NCBI RefSeq assembly: GCF_016612505.1
Contig: NZ_JAENRR010000002.1
Span: 124,001-188,000, forward strand
Direction: 5' to 3'
Length of the DNA: 64,000 bases
Origin: Carboxylicivirga marina
Lineage (GTDB): Bacteria > Bacteroidota > Bacteroidia > Bacteroidales > Marinilabiliaceae
Made by a program: the position numbers and the translations under genes. Each line of letters begins with the position of its first letter. Within the stretch, counting starts at the first letter, position 1. The notes beneath the pieces were generated by a model, which worked only from the letters and a program-made list of their open reading frames with translations, was not told the origin of the DNA and ran no database searches. Of this stretch, positions 55,666-64,000 are shown piece by piece.

Positions 55666-58470
55666 CTAAACATTACACCACTTGGCAATCATGCGCGATA
55701 GATCTTCTACTTTGGTTGGTTTGGTAATGAAGTCATCCATACCAGCATTAAGTACTCGTTCTCGCTCCGACTCATCAACACTGGCTGTCATGGCTATTAC
55801 AGGGCAATTTTCGCCAGTTGTACGCATTTGTTGTAGTGCTTCTATGCCATCCATTTCAGGCATTAGTACATCCATAAAAACAATGTCGTATTTGTTTTTT
55901 CGCATCTTAATAACAGCTTCGAGCCCATTGGATGCAATATCAATTTTGTGTCCTATTTTGCCAAACAGGTTTTTAGCTACACGTTGGTTAAGAATGTTAT
56001 CTTCAGCTACAAGTACTTTTAAAGACTGGGTGTTTTGTAATTGGGCAATGGATAATCTATTGCTCTGAATATTTGGGAAGAAACGGATGACAAATTCTTC
56101 CAAGGTTTTTAATTCAACGGGTTTTCGTAAATACACATCGGCACCAATTCGCTTGGCTAAAGAGGTGTTAGATGGTTCAAAATCGGAACTTTGCATGATA
56201 ATAGGCATCCGCTTGTGTAAGCGGTGATTGTAAATGGTTTGTAAGAACTCCAGACCATTAAAATCGGGGCGATGATCAATGATAAGCAGATGGTGTTTAT
56301 TATCGGTTCTGATAATATCAATAGACTCTGTAGATGGTGGAAGTACCTTGTAGTCGATGTGTAAGGATGCAAGGTTTTTTATCAGAATTCGAACCTGAAG
56401 TGGCTCGTCGGAAATAACAAAGGCTCTTACTTTACGAAGATTGGAAATATGATTGTAGTTGAAATGCTTATTGTGCGTTTTTGATTTATAAGGAATGGTG
56501 AATGCAAACTCCGCACCAGGCGAATCAGGCTCATCGGAAATACCTGAAGGACTATTAACCCATATTTCACCACCCATCATATTCACCAATTGTTTTGAAA
56601 TAGTTATTCCCAACCCGCTGCCTCCATATTTACGCGTTGTACTTTCATCTTCTTGAGAGAATGAGTTGAAAATGGTATTGATTTTATCTTGTTTGATACC
56701 AATGCCGGTGTCTTTTAGAGAAAATAGAATGACAGGCGATCCATTAACCCCTCGGGCTTGTTTAACACTTAAATGAATGCGTCCTTTATCGGTGAACTTA
56801 ATGGCGTTGCTTAATAAGTTATTTAAAACCTGACGTATTCTGATTTGATCACCTAGATAGTTGTCGGGTAATTTCATCAAAGAGGTCCAGGTTAGTTTGA
56901 TGCCTTTGTCCTTCGCTCTTGGCGAAAACGATTTTATAGTGTCTTCAATTTCCTCACGCAAATCAAAAGGGATAGATTCAATCTCAAATCGACCGGCTTC
57001 CATTTTTGAAAAGTCGAGTATGTCGTTTATTAGTGCCAATAATGTATCTGCTGAACGCTTTACAACAGATAATAAATTTCTTTCGTTATCATCTTTTTCA
57101 GATGATATTAGAATGTCAGTCATGCCAATAATGCCGTTTAATGGCGTTCGTAATTCATGACTGATGTTAGCGATAAATGTCGATTTGGCTTTGTGCGCCA
57201 TCTCTTCATCTTTTCGTTCCTTCTCAAGCGAAGATACTTCTACAAATACCTGAATTGAGTACTTCTCACGTAGCAGGTAAAAGGGTATTTGTTCGTGCAG
57301 TATGACGGTCTCCTCATTGTTTTTGCTTTTGAGAATGTACTTATTTGACTTTGCTGAATAAGTGGTTTTGTCTAATCGTATTTTATTCTCAAATAGAATC
57401 TCGTCACTTGCCAGTCGACCTACTAACTGGTCTTCATCGTCAAAGGCAAATAGTTTTAATGCGGCTTTGTTAACCTGTCTGATTCGATTGCGATTATCCA
57501 TCAGTACAACGCCTACAGGCATGTAATACACCATTTTACGTAGCGCCTGTTCTGATTTCATAAGCGTTTGTTCATCATTGGCATGCCTTCGTTGATAGAT
57601 GCTAAAAACCAGCACTATTAGGCAGATGATAAACAAAGATATTCCTCCAACTAAAAAGGAATATCGTGCGATGGATTCCGTGATTATTTTCTTCGGCATT
57701 GAAAAGGCCAAATAGTAACTTACTTCGTTAAGGTATAGTTGGCTAAACATGGTAAGTACTTTGGTTTTTTCGCCATTAACCTCAATGTTATGCACACTCG
57801 AAAACCAATCTTCATTTCCGATTTTATCATCAATACCATTAAGAATCGGAATAAATCTATTTTGAAGTAAGGTGTTATAAACAACTTCTCCGTTGGGCTT
57901 CATTACCCATTGAAAGTTTACATTCTCAACATGGAAGTTATGAAATATTGACTCGAAGAAATCGTTCAGATCCATATCGAATTTTACAAAGCCGATTATT
58001 TCACTTTCCTTATGTAGGGGTTGAATGTATAAAATACGTGTTCCTTGCGGATTGATTAGCACTTTGGCTTTTCTTACACTAACGTTTTCGGTATGACTGA
58101 AAGCTGAAATGAAGGTGCCTTGTTTGCTTCGTCGTAATTCAAATTCGTTGCCCTTGGTGTCGTAAATCGATAATTCATTCAAATGCTCACTAAAGCCGCT
58201 GTATAAAAGCTCAAGTCTTTTTTGAACTTCAATGGAATGACCGCGTGATATGAAAAGGCTGTCCAGTTCTTTTTGAGAGATTAATATGGATATGCCAGTG
58301 TTGGTTTTATTGGCAAATTGACTGAGTTTGTCTCGTACCATCAGCGATTGCTTCAGTAGGATGTCTTCCTGAGTCTCTATCTGCCATTTGTACGTGTCGA
58401 TGTAATAATAGACGTTGGAGACTATCAAAAATGCAATACTGATAAACGCTATGGTAAAAGCTCTTCTCAT
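55666..58470 (-). CDS. Hybrid kinase with CACHE-like sensor and two receivers
   Basis: This 934-residue protein has helices at about 4-24 and 271-292 flanking a periplasmic sensor of about 245 residues, CACHE-like in layout. A PAS (about 305-420) follows, then HisKA with H438 in IANISHELRTPLNGIIGM, and the HATPase with RQVLNNLLSNAIKF, DTGIGI and GSGLGIT. Receiver one (about 690-800) has a poor acidic pair and D in IIDHRPD. Receiver two (about 815-934) is intact, with VAEDNILN, FMDVLMPEMDG and ITKPT. A phosphorelay is expected, with an output protein elsewhere. Confidence 0.88.
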   Translation of the reverse strand: MRRAFTIAFISIAFLIVSNVYYYIDTYKWQIETQEDILLKQSLMVRDKLSQFANKTNTGISILISQKELDSLFISRGHSIEVQKRLELLYSGFSEHLNELSIYDTKGNEFELRRSKQGTFISAFSHTENVSVRKAKVLINPQGTRILYIQPLHKESEIIGFVKFDMDLNDFFESIFHNFHVENVNFQWVMKPNGEVVYNTLLQNRFIPILNGIDDKIGNEDWFSSVHNIEVNGEKTKVLTMFSQLYLNEVSYYLAFSMPKKIITESIARYSFLVGGISLFIICLIVLVFSIYQRRHANDEQTLMKSEQALRKMVYYMPVGVVLMDNRNRIRQVNKAALKLFAFDDEDQLVGRLASDEILFENKIRLDKTTYSAKSNKYILKSKNNEETVILHEQIPFYLLREKYSIQVFVEVSSLEKERKDEEMAHKAKSTFIANISHELRTPLNGIIGMTDILISSEKDDNERNLLSVVKRSADTLLALINDILDFSKMEAGRFEIESIPFDLREEIEDTIKSFSPRAKDKGIKLTWTSLMKLPDNYLGDQIRIRQVLNNLLSNAIKFTDKGRIHLSVKQARGVNGSPVILFSLKDTGIGIKQDKINTIFNSFSQEDESTTRKYGGSGLGITISKQLVNMMGGEIWVNSPSGISDEPDSPGAEFAFTIPYKSKTHNKHFNYNHISNLRKVRAFVISDEPLQVRILIKNLASLHIDYKVLPPSTESIDIIRTDNKHHLLIIDHRPDFNGLEFLQTIYNHRLHKRMPIIMQSSDFEPSNTSLAKRIGADVYLRKPVELKTLEEFVIRFFPNIQSNRLSIAQLQNTQSLKVLVAEDNILNQRVAKNLFGKIGHKIDIASNGLEAVIKMRKNKYDIVFMDVLMPEMDGIEALQQMRTTGENCPVIAMTASVDESERERVLNAGMDDFITKPTKVEDLSRMIAKWCNV

Positions 58471-58495
58471 TAATTGACTTGGCGCAGGCCTTTAT

Positions 58496-59425
58496 TTATC
58501 TGTATTTTTCGTTGCGGTTAAGTAATATGCTTAGATAACTCTCGTACCTCGAAAGTGCTATGTTACCACTTTCAACGGCTTCTTTAACACTGCAACCAGG
58601 TTCGCTGTAATGCGAGCAGTTGTTAAAACGGCAATTTTCAGCAAATTCAAATATCTCTTTAAAGTAATGATACAACTCTTCTTTCTCTATATGAATCAAT
58701 CCAAAGCCTCTGATGCCAGGAGTGTCAATTATGTAACCGCCAAAACTAAGTGCATGCATCTCGGCAAATGTTGTTGTGTGCTTGCCCGATTGATGAATGG
58801 CAGAAATTTCGGCTGTTTTAAGGTTCAGTTCAGGTTCAACGCGGTTAATTAAAGTTGATTTGCCTACACCGGAGTGTCCGCTTAGCACTGATATTTTATT
58901 TTTCAGTAAGGCTTCCACTTCACTTAAGTCAGCTTGCTTTTTTGCCGACACCGCTAATGTTTTATAGCCAATTCCTTCGTAAAGGTTACGCCAATCGTCT
59001 AAAATTTGCATGTGTTTCGCATCGTACCTGTCGGTTTTATTGAATATTATCGTAACAGGTATGCCATAAGCTTCAGATGCAGCAATAAAGCGGTCTACAA
59101 AAACTCGCGATGTCATTGGGTAATTGATGGTCACAATTAATACCGCCTGATCAACATTGGCAGCAATAATATGTGATTCCTTTGATAAATTGGTGGCTTT
59201 ACGGATAATGTAGTTTTTACGTTCTTCTATTTTAGAAATAACGCCTTCGTTCGAACCATCATCGTCATAAACAACGCGATCGCCAACAGATACCGGATTA
59301 GTGCTTTTAATGCCTTTTAGCCTGATTTTTCCTCTTATTTGACAGACTACTATTTCGCCATTATCAGACAAAACGGTGTAGCGACTGCCGGTCGACTTAA
59401 TTACTAATCCATTTTTTTGCTCCAT
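58496..59425 (-). CDS. rsgA: Ribosome biogenesis GTPase RsgA
   Basis: This 309-residue protein has the OB-fold start, then a circularly permuted GTPase with IIFNKTDRYD, GHSGVGKSTLIN and DTPGIRGFG. The C-terminal zinc knuckle shows CRFNNCSHYSEPGC. RsgA helps late maturation of the 30S subunit. It is 25 bases upstream of the hybrid kinase start on the same strand, so they may share a transcript. Confidence 0.95.
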   Translation of the reverse strand: MEQKNGLVIKSTGSRYTVLSDNGEIVVCQIRGKIRLKGIKSTNPVSVGDRVVYDDDGSNEGVISKIEERKNYIIRKATNLSKESHIIAANVDQAVLIVTINYPMTSRVFVDRFIAASEAYGIPVTIIFNKTDRYDAKHMQILDDWRNLYEGIGYKTLAVSAKKQADLSEVEALLKNKISVLSGHSGVGKSTLINRVEPELNLKTAEISAIHQSGKHTTTFAEMHALSFGGYIIDTPGIRGFGLIHIEKEELYHYFKEIFEFAENCRFNNCSHYSEPGCSVKEAVESGNIALSRYESYLSILLNRNEKYR

Positions 59426-59618
59426 CCAAAAACATTTTTCTCAAAAATAAACGAATGATTCAAAAATACCCATTATGTTTTAATTCTTTTTAGCTCAAAG
59501 CATATCTTTTGGCGAAATAGAATGTTAATTTGGAATATGAAGCTTAAAAATGTTGCTTTTTTTACACGAACAGGTCATTTTCATTTAGCAACGAAGGTAA
59601 TTATGCCTGTTAATTATC

Positions 59619-59626
59619 TATTTTTG
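59619..59626 (+). promoter_or_regulatory. TAnnTTTG box for the GAF/PAS hybrid kinase
   Basis: TATTTTTG is a full match, 16-24 bases upstream of the TTG at 59643. If used, transcription starts near 59633, leaving a leader of about 10 bases before the TTG, or about 91 bases before the first in-frame ATG at 59724. The rest of the gap from 59426 has no gene. Confidence 0.4.
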
Positions 59627-59642
59627 TATAGGTCAACGTGGT

Positions 59643-62600
59643 TTGACGATTAAATACACATTCAATAAAGTGGACGATAAGAAGGTAAAAGTATTAGAAG
59701 CAGAGAATGCACGATTGAAGCGCATGATGAAACGTATTTATCATGGAGCCTGGGGGATGCCTTTTAAGCCAGAAGGTGATAGGCAGGCTGTTTCATCGGG
59801 ATACCTACCTTTGTATTTATCTACACTATTAGCTGCTGATGACTCCTTTCAGAAGCGTATGAGCCAGGTGCTTGAAGTGCTTGGACAATTTGCCGATGTC
59901 AGCCGTATTTATATTTTTGAAAATCATGCTAATGGTATCGATTTCTCAAATACCTACGAATGGTGCAACAATGAAGTGACATCTGAAAAAGAAAATCTCC
60001 AAAATTTATCCTATAGCGATTTTAAAGAATGGCAACGCCTGCTTGTTGAAGATGGAATTATACAAGCGAGTGATGTCACTTCTTTACCTCAGGAAGTTCA
60101 CAATACTTTATCTCAACAGGGTATTCAGTCTGTGCTCGTTTATCCTTTATGGGTTAAGGAAAAGTATTATGGTTTTATTGGGTTTGATGAGTGTAGCTTT
60201 AACAGACAATGGCTGCCGCACGAAACCGATTTATTGCAAATGGCAGCGCGTTTAATAGCCAATGCTTTCGAACAAGAAGCGATATCTGTTGAAATACGAG
60301 AAAGTCATGCCGAGGTACTTAAAGTGAATAAGGAGTTGGCCGACAAAGAGCGATTTCTGCAAAATATTCTCAGCTCGGCACCTGTTGGTATTATGCTCGT
60401 GCAAAACAGAGTTATTAAATACATTAATGAAGCTACCCTTGCCCAATCAGGTTATACCAAAGAAGAGTTACTGGGGGCTTCGGTTGCCGATTTGTATTTC
60501 GATGGAGAGCATAATGAAGAGTTGGTTCGTCAGTTCTATACCGATATAAAGACGAATGGCATTGGCAGTATGGAAGCGCATATGAAGAGTAAGTATGGTG
60601 ATGAAATTATCATAAAAGTACTCGGAACACCTGCTCCTCAACATGCTGGTGAAGATAGTTACCTCATAATAGGTGAGGATATTACCCACGTTAAGAAAAC
60701 AGAAGTTCACCTGAGAGAAAGTGAAGAACGCAACCGAAAATTAATAGAGGCCACCATTGATGGTATTTTTATCATTAACGACAAGCTTCAGTTGGTTTAT
60801 GCTAATACTTCTGCGTGTGATATGCTTCATTACAGCAATGAGGAAATATTCGAACTGAGCGTAAATGATATCTTTCCAACAGATGAATTTGTTAAGCGTT
60901 TTGAAGAAATAATCGGGGACGTCAAAGGAGGCGTTGATTTTAAGGGAGATACTCAATTAATCAATAAAAACAAGAAGCTGGTTCATGCCGAAATTTATGT
61001 AACCACACTTAATTTACATGGCGATTTACATTATTATGTGTCGATACATAACATTACTAAGCGTAAGAATAATGAAGCATCGTTAAAGACCAGTGAACAA
61101 AAGTTCAGAGCTTTAACTGAGAATTCACCTGACCATATACTGCGAATAGACAGCAAGGGTGTCATTTCTTATTGCAACACAGCCTTCTTAAGTGATTTTG
61201 AATTACATGAGCAGTTTTGTTTAGGTAATAACCTTGGTGCAATTAAGGAGTTGCCCAAAGAATTGGTGGAAGGCTTAATGGTAAATGTTGATAAGGTGAT
61301 TACCTCAGCCGAATCAACCAATATTGAGCTTGAATACCGTTTTAAAGATGTTATTCGTGCTTTTGACTGGACTATTACACCGGAAACTAAAAATGCACGC
61401 TTGTCATCGGTGTTGCTTGTAGGTCGCGATTATACCCAGAAGAAAAAGGCCGAGCAGGAGTTGTTGGTAGCAAAAGAAAAAGCAGTAGGTGCCGATAAGC
61501 TTAAGTCAGCTTTTTTGGCCAATATGAGTCATGAGATAAGAACTCCCCTAAATGCCATTGTAGGTTTTACCAATTTGCTTAAGGAGGATAATATCTCAGA
61601 AACAGAGAAGATTGAATACGTTGATATTGTTAATAAAAGCTCAGAGAATCTGATGGAGCTGATTAACGATATTGTGGATTTGGCCAAGATTGAAAGTGGT
61701 GAACTAACCTTAGTTAAAGAGTCGTATAATGTAATTAAGTTATTAACTGAATTGCACCTGCTCTTTGAAAAACGCATGGCCATTGACCAAAAAACACACT
61801 TAAAGTTCTACCTTAACCTACCAGATGATAAAACCACTTTGAATGCGGTATGTGATCATCGTCGAGTACGCCAGGTGTTGATCAACCTCTTGGGCAATGC
61901 CTTTAAGTTTACACAAAAAGGATTTATCGAATTTGGCTATAGCACTGAAGGTGATAATGTTCGTTTCTATGTACGTGATACCGGCATCGGTGTTGCTGCA
62001 GATATGCAATCGTTTATTTTCGAACCTTTCAGACAAGCCGATGAGAGTACCTCAAAGAATTATGGCGGTACAGGATTAGGTTTATCCATTTGTAAAAGGC
62101 TGGTAGCAGCTCATGGTGGCGATATTGGTTTAAACTCAGAACCCGAAACCGGATCGGAATTCTACTTTACTCTTCCGCTTGCTAACCAGGAAAAAGTAAA
62201 TGGTGTAGCGAAGGAAGTTAAAAAGGAAGAGCCTAAAGTGGTGATGCCGGCCAACTACACATGGGCTAATAAGATGATGCTGCTAATTGATGCAACCAGT
62301 ACGGCACAGTTACAGATGCGCAAGGTGCTTGATCGAACGAAAATAACACTAATGTCAGCTCGGACTCAAAAATCAGCCCGTGAATTGCTGCTCAAGCGTA
62401 ATGACATTCATATTGTTCTAATGGATTTAGAAATGCCCGGACTTGAATTAGATGGCTTTATCGATAGTATCAGACAGATGGGGATATATGTACCATTTAT
62501 CGGGCAAACCACTCAGAAGTTAAATGCTGAAGACAAATTGAAATATCAGGAGATGGGTTTTGCGCATGTATTTGAAAAGCCCGTTAACAGCGATGAACTG

Positions 62601-62645
62601 TTGCATGCCTTCAATGATTCTTTAAATGGTGTTGAAGTAAAATAG
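59643..62645 (+). CDS. GAF-PAS-PAS-PAS hybrid histidine kinase with receiver
   Basis: This soluble 1000-residue protein has an N-terminal GAF (about 55-215), three PAS domains (about 235-350, 362-475 and 483-600), and HisKA with H630 in LANMSHEIRTPLNAIVGF. The HATPase has RQVLINLLGNAFKF, DTGIGV and GTGLGLS, and a C-terminal receiver has the aspartate in LMDLEMP and K in FEKPV. The start is uncertain: TTG at 59643, with the first in-frame ATG at 59724. The GAF is paralogous to that in the 19.5-kb kinase, with YEWC conserved. It is convergent with cvpA. Confidence 0.88.
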   Translation: MTIKYTFNKVDDKKVKVLEAENARLKRMMKRIYHGAWGMPFKPEGDRQAVSSGYLPLYLSTLLAADDSFQKRMSQVLEVLGQFADVSRIYIFENHANGIDFSNTYEWCNNEVTSEKENLQNLSYSDFKEWQRLLVEDGIIQASDVTSLPQEVHNTLSQQGIQSVLVYPLWVKEKYYGFIGFDECSFNRQWLPHETDLLQMAARLIANAFEQEAISVEIRESHAEVLKVNKELADKERFLQNILSSAPVGIMLVQNRVIKYINEATLAQSGYTKEELLGASVADLYFDGEHNEELVRQFYTDIKTNGIGSMEAHMKSKYGDEIIIKVLGTPAPQHAGEDSYLIIGEDITHVKKTEVHLRESEERNRKLIEATIDGIFIINDKLQLVYANTSACDMLHYSNEEIFELSVNDIFPTDEFVKRFEEIIGDVKGGVDFKGDTQLINKNKKLVHAEIYVTTLNLHGDLHYYVSIHNITKRKNNEASLKTSEQKFRALTENSPDHILRIDSKGVISYCNTAFLSDFELHEQFCLGNNLGAIKELPKELVEGLMVNVDKVITSAESTNIELEYRFKDVIRAFDWTITPETKNARLSSVLLVGRDYTQKKKAEQELLVAKEKAVGADKLKSAFLANMSHEIRTPLNAIVGFTNLLKEDNISETEKIEYVDIVNKSSENLMELINDIVDLAKIESGELTLVKESYNVIKLLTELHLLFEKRMAIDQKTHLKFYLNLPDDKTTLNAVCDHRRVRQVLINLLGNAFKFTQKGFIEFGYSTEGDNVRFYVRDTGIGVAADMQSFIFEPFRQADESTSKNYGGTGLGLSICKRLVAAHGGDIGLNSEPETGSEFYFTLPLANQEKVNGVAKEVKKEEPKVVMPANYTWANKMMLLIDATSTAQLQMRKVLDRTKITLMSARTQKSARELLLKRNDIHIVLMDLEMPGLELDGFIDSIRQMGIYVPFIGQTTQKLNAEDKLKYQEMGFAHVFEKPVNSDELLHAFNDSLNGVEVK

Positions 62646-62648
62646 AAC

Positions 62649-63170
62649 CTAAACGTTAATCCCTTTCTTAGCTGAGTCAAATTGCTCACGAACATCATCA
62701 AACTGTAAATAAGGAAATACCGATGGCGCTATCGAACGCAATGGTTCGAATAGGTGAGATGATTCCTTTTGTTCTTCTGGAATAATACTGTAAGTACGTT
62801 CAAAACTTCCCAGGATGGCCATTATTACACTAATAATAAAGGCATATTTAAGGAGGCTAAAAATGGCGCCCAACACCCTGTTAATCATCCCTAATGCTAT
62901 TGCCGACACCAGCTTATCAACAGCTTTGGCGATTAAGTGTACTCCAACAACAATAAGTATAAATGTGATAATGAAGGCGGCGATGCCGATGTAAGATGAG
63001 TCGATGTATTCGATTAAATACGATTCGGTAATGCTGCTAAATTGTATGGCACCGAATAGGCCTAAAACTAAAGCTGCTAAAGAGGCCAGTTCAATGATTA
63101 ATCCATTTTTAAAGCCCTTGATTATGGCCAATATCAAGATGATACCTGTGACGATGTCAAAATAATTCAT
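62649..63170 (-). CDS. cvpA: CvpA-family membrane protein
   Basis: The start is taken at the ATG at 63170 (MNYFDIV), which fits the family start; a frame from 63209 adds 13 residues. The 173-residue protein has four membrane helices and the opening NYFDIVTGIILILAIIKGFKNGLIIE region. CvpA proteins link to colicin V production and envelope homeostasis in some bacteria. The exact role here is unknown. Confidence 0.85.
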   Translation of the reverse strand: MNYFDIVTGIILILAIIKGFKNGLIIELASLAALVLGLFGAIQFSSITESYLIEYIDSSYIGIAAFIITFILIVVGVHLIAKAVDKLVSAIALGMINRVLGAIFSLLKYAFIISVIMAILGSFERTYSIIPEEQKESSHLFEPLRSIAPSVFPYLQFDDVREQFDSAKKGINV

Positions 63171-63439
63171 GTTGTTTAGCTTAGCAGATGTTGTCCCGAA
63201 ATTCTGCATTTTGATGTGCTAAAATTAGAAAAAGAATTGGGGATACCGAAAGTGATACGATGTTTTACTCTTTTTCTTAATGAATCTAAATATGGCGCGC
63301 TAAGTAATCGTATTATAAAAACTCTTATTTTTCAAACGGCATCGTTAATAAAAGACAAATTAGTATTTTATAACACAAAATCCCTTTTCAAAATTTCTAT
63401 ACGGCCTTAAATTGTCGGTTTAAATTAAAAATCGCAGCC

Positions 63440-64000
63440 ATGAAAAATGTAGATGGGATTGATTTATCTATTATTGAGGAATTCAGTAGTGCAATCAGAG
63501 GAGAAGTGCTGACGTCAAAAAGTTCGGATTACGATAATTGCAGGAAAGTATATAACGGGATGATTGATAAACGTCCGGGTATGATTGTGATGTGCCAGGA
63601 TGTAGCCGATGTGATACAGTGTGTTAAGTTTGCACGGCAACAGGATTTGCTGGTCAGCATCAGAGGTGGTGGACACAATGCGGGCGGATTAGGAATTTGT
63701 GATGATGGACTGGTGATCGATCTATCGGGCATTAAGTTTGTGAAAGTTAATCCTGCTGATAAAACAGTTTGGGTTGGTGGTGGAAATGTGTGGGGCGAAG
63801 TAGACCATGCTACCCATGCTTTTGGATTAGCCGTGCCAGCAGGTATTATTTCCACAACCGGCGTAGGCGGATTAACGCTCGGAGGTGGTGTGGGACACCT
63901 CACCCGACGTTTCGGGCTGACCATTGATAATCTGCTGGAAGCCGATATGGTGTTGAGTGATGGCAGCTTTGTAACAGTTAATGAGAATCAACACCCCGAT
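63440..64000 (+). CDS. FAD-linked oxidase, BBE type (cut by right edge)
   Basis: The first 187 residues lie in the window and continue past it. The start is ATG at 63440. The FAD-binding PCMH-type domain shows SIRGGGHNAGG, the segment TVWVGGGNVWGEVDHATHAFGLAVPAG and GVGGLTLGGGVGHLTRRFGLTIDNL, the hallmarks of the berberine-bridge-enzyme/oxidoreductase family. The substrate is unknown without the C-terminal half. The 230-base upstream gap has no gene and no clean promoter box. Confidence 0.85.
   Translation, partial: MKNVDGIDLSIIEEFSSAIRGEVLTSKSSDYDNCRKVYNGMIDKRPGMIVMCQDVADVIQCVKFARQQDLLVSIRGGGHNAGGLGICDDGLVIDLSGIKFVKVNPADKTVWVGGGNVWGEVDHATHAFGLAVPAGIISTTGVGGLTLGGGVGHLTRRFGLTIDNLLEADMVLSDGSFVTVNENQHPD

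Noticed and set aside
1-64000. tRNA, rRNA, CRISPR array, integrase or insertion-sequence transposase
   Set aside because: I read for cloverleaf ends, repeat-spacer arrays and catalytic motifs and found none; a covariance-model search would settle tRNA and small RNA genes.

Overview
This window looks like a chromosomal segment of a marine or sediment-type Bacteroidetes, probably order Marinilabiliales or close to it. The signs are AT-rich non-coding DNA with TAnnTTTG-type promoter boxes, no Shine-Dalgarno reliance, many lipoproteins with short lipoboxes, a lamin-tail protein with a type IX secretion C-terminal domain, an HU-like/DUF4469 protein, large hybrid histidine kinases, and a scattered histidine-utilisation pathway. 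I saw no rRNA, tRNA, CRISPR array, integrase, transposase or prophage gene. Gene order is mostly ordinary housekeeping mixed with small operons.

Layout. 1-4.3 kb: a TolQ/ExbB-like membrane gene divergent from a LytS/LytTR two-component pair, then an amidohydrolase and two small genes. 4.3-11.2 kb: a six-gene minus-strand sulfur/redox operon (octaheme tetrathionate-reductase-family cytochrome, cytochrome b, two rhodanese lipoproteins, a porin, a periplasmic double rhodanese) divergent from a Crp/Fnr regulator, with a perfect FNR palindrome between them. 11.2-24.7 kb: formimidoylglutamase, hybrid kinases, a radical SAM protein, an OmpA lipoprotein, dxs, an HU/DUF4469 protein and small exported proteins. 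24.7-29 kb: alaS, an M23 peptidase and a 0.65-kb hairpin-rich non-coding stretch. 29-39 kb: three peptidases (M3, C1, M24), urocanate hydratase, a lamin-tail/T9SS cargo and a helical-repeat protein. 39-43.8 kb: zinc-ribbon, Nif3 and MerR genes, CapA and a sodium:solute symporter. 44.3-46.3 kb: an arsR-arsC-acr3 operon with two near-identical operator palindromes. 46.4-52.2 kb: trpS, a YqaA-type membrane protein, and a PadR-PspC-PspC-DUF4252 operon. 52.2-64 kb: fabH, rpmF, DUF177, three sensor kinases, rsgA, cvpA, and a FAD-linked oxidase cut by the right edge.

How it works together. The most coherent accessory system is the sulfur operon. A porin would admit a sulfur oxyanion or polysulfide, three rhodanese-fold proteins would handle sulfane sulfur in the periplasm, and a membrane cytochrome b would pass quinol electrons to a doubly anchored octaheme cytochrome. 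Control would be by the FNR-type regulator encoded divergently. Four signal-transduction proteins with PAS, GAF or CHACHE-like inputs, three carrying their own receiver domains, suggest a heavily sensing lifestyle. Other notable signals are 21-bp-period direct repeats at two intergenic sites, one placed as expected for LytTR control of the TolQ-like gene, and a family of degenerate 7-bp-period repeats in several intergenic gaps.
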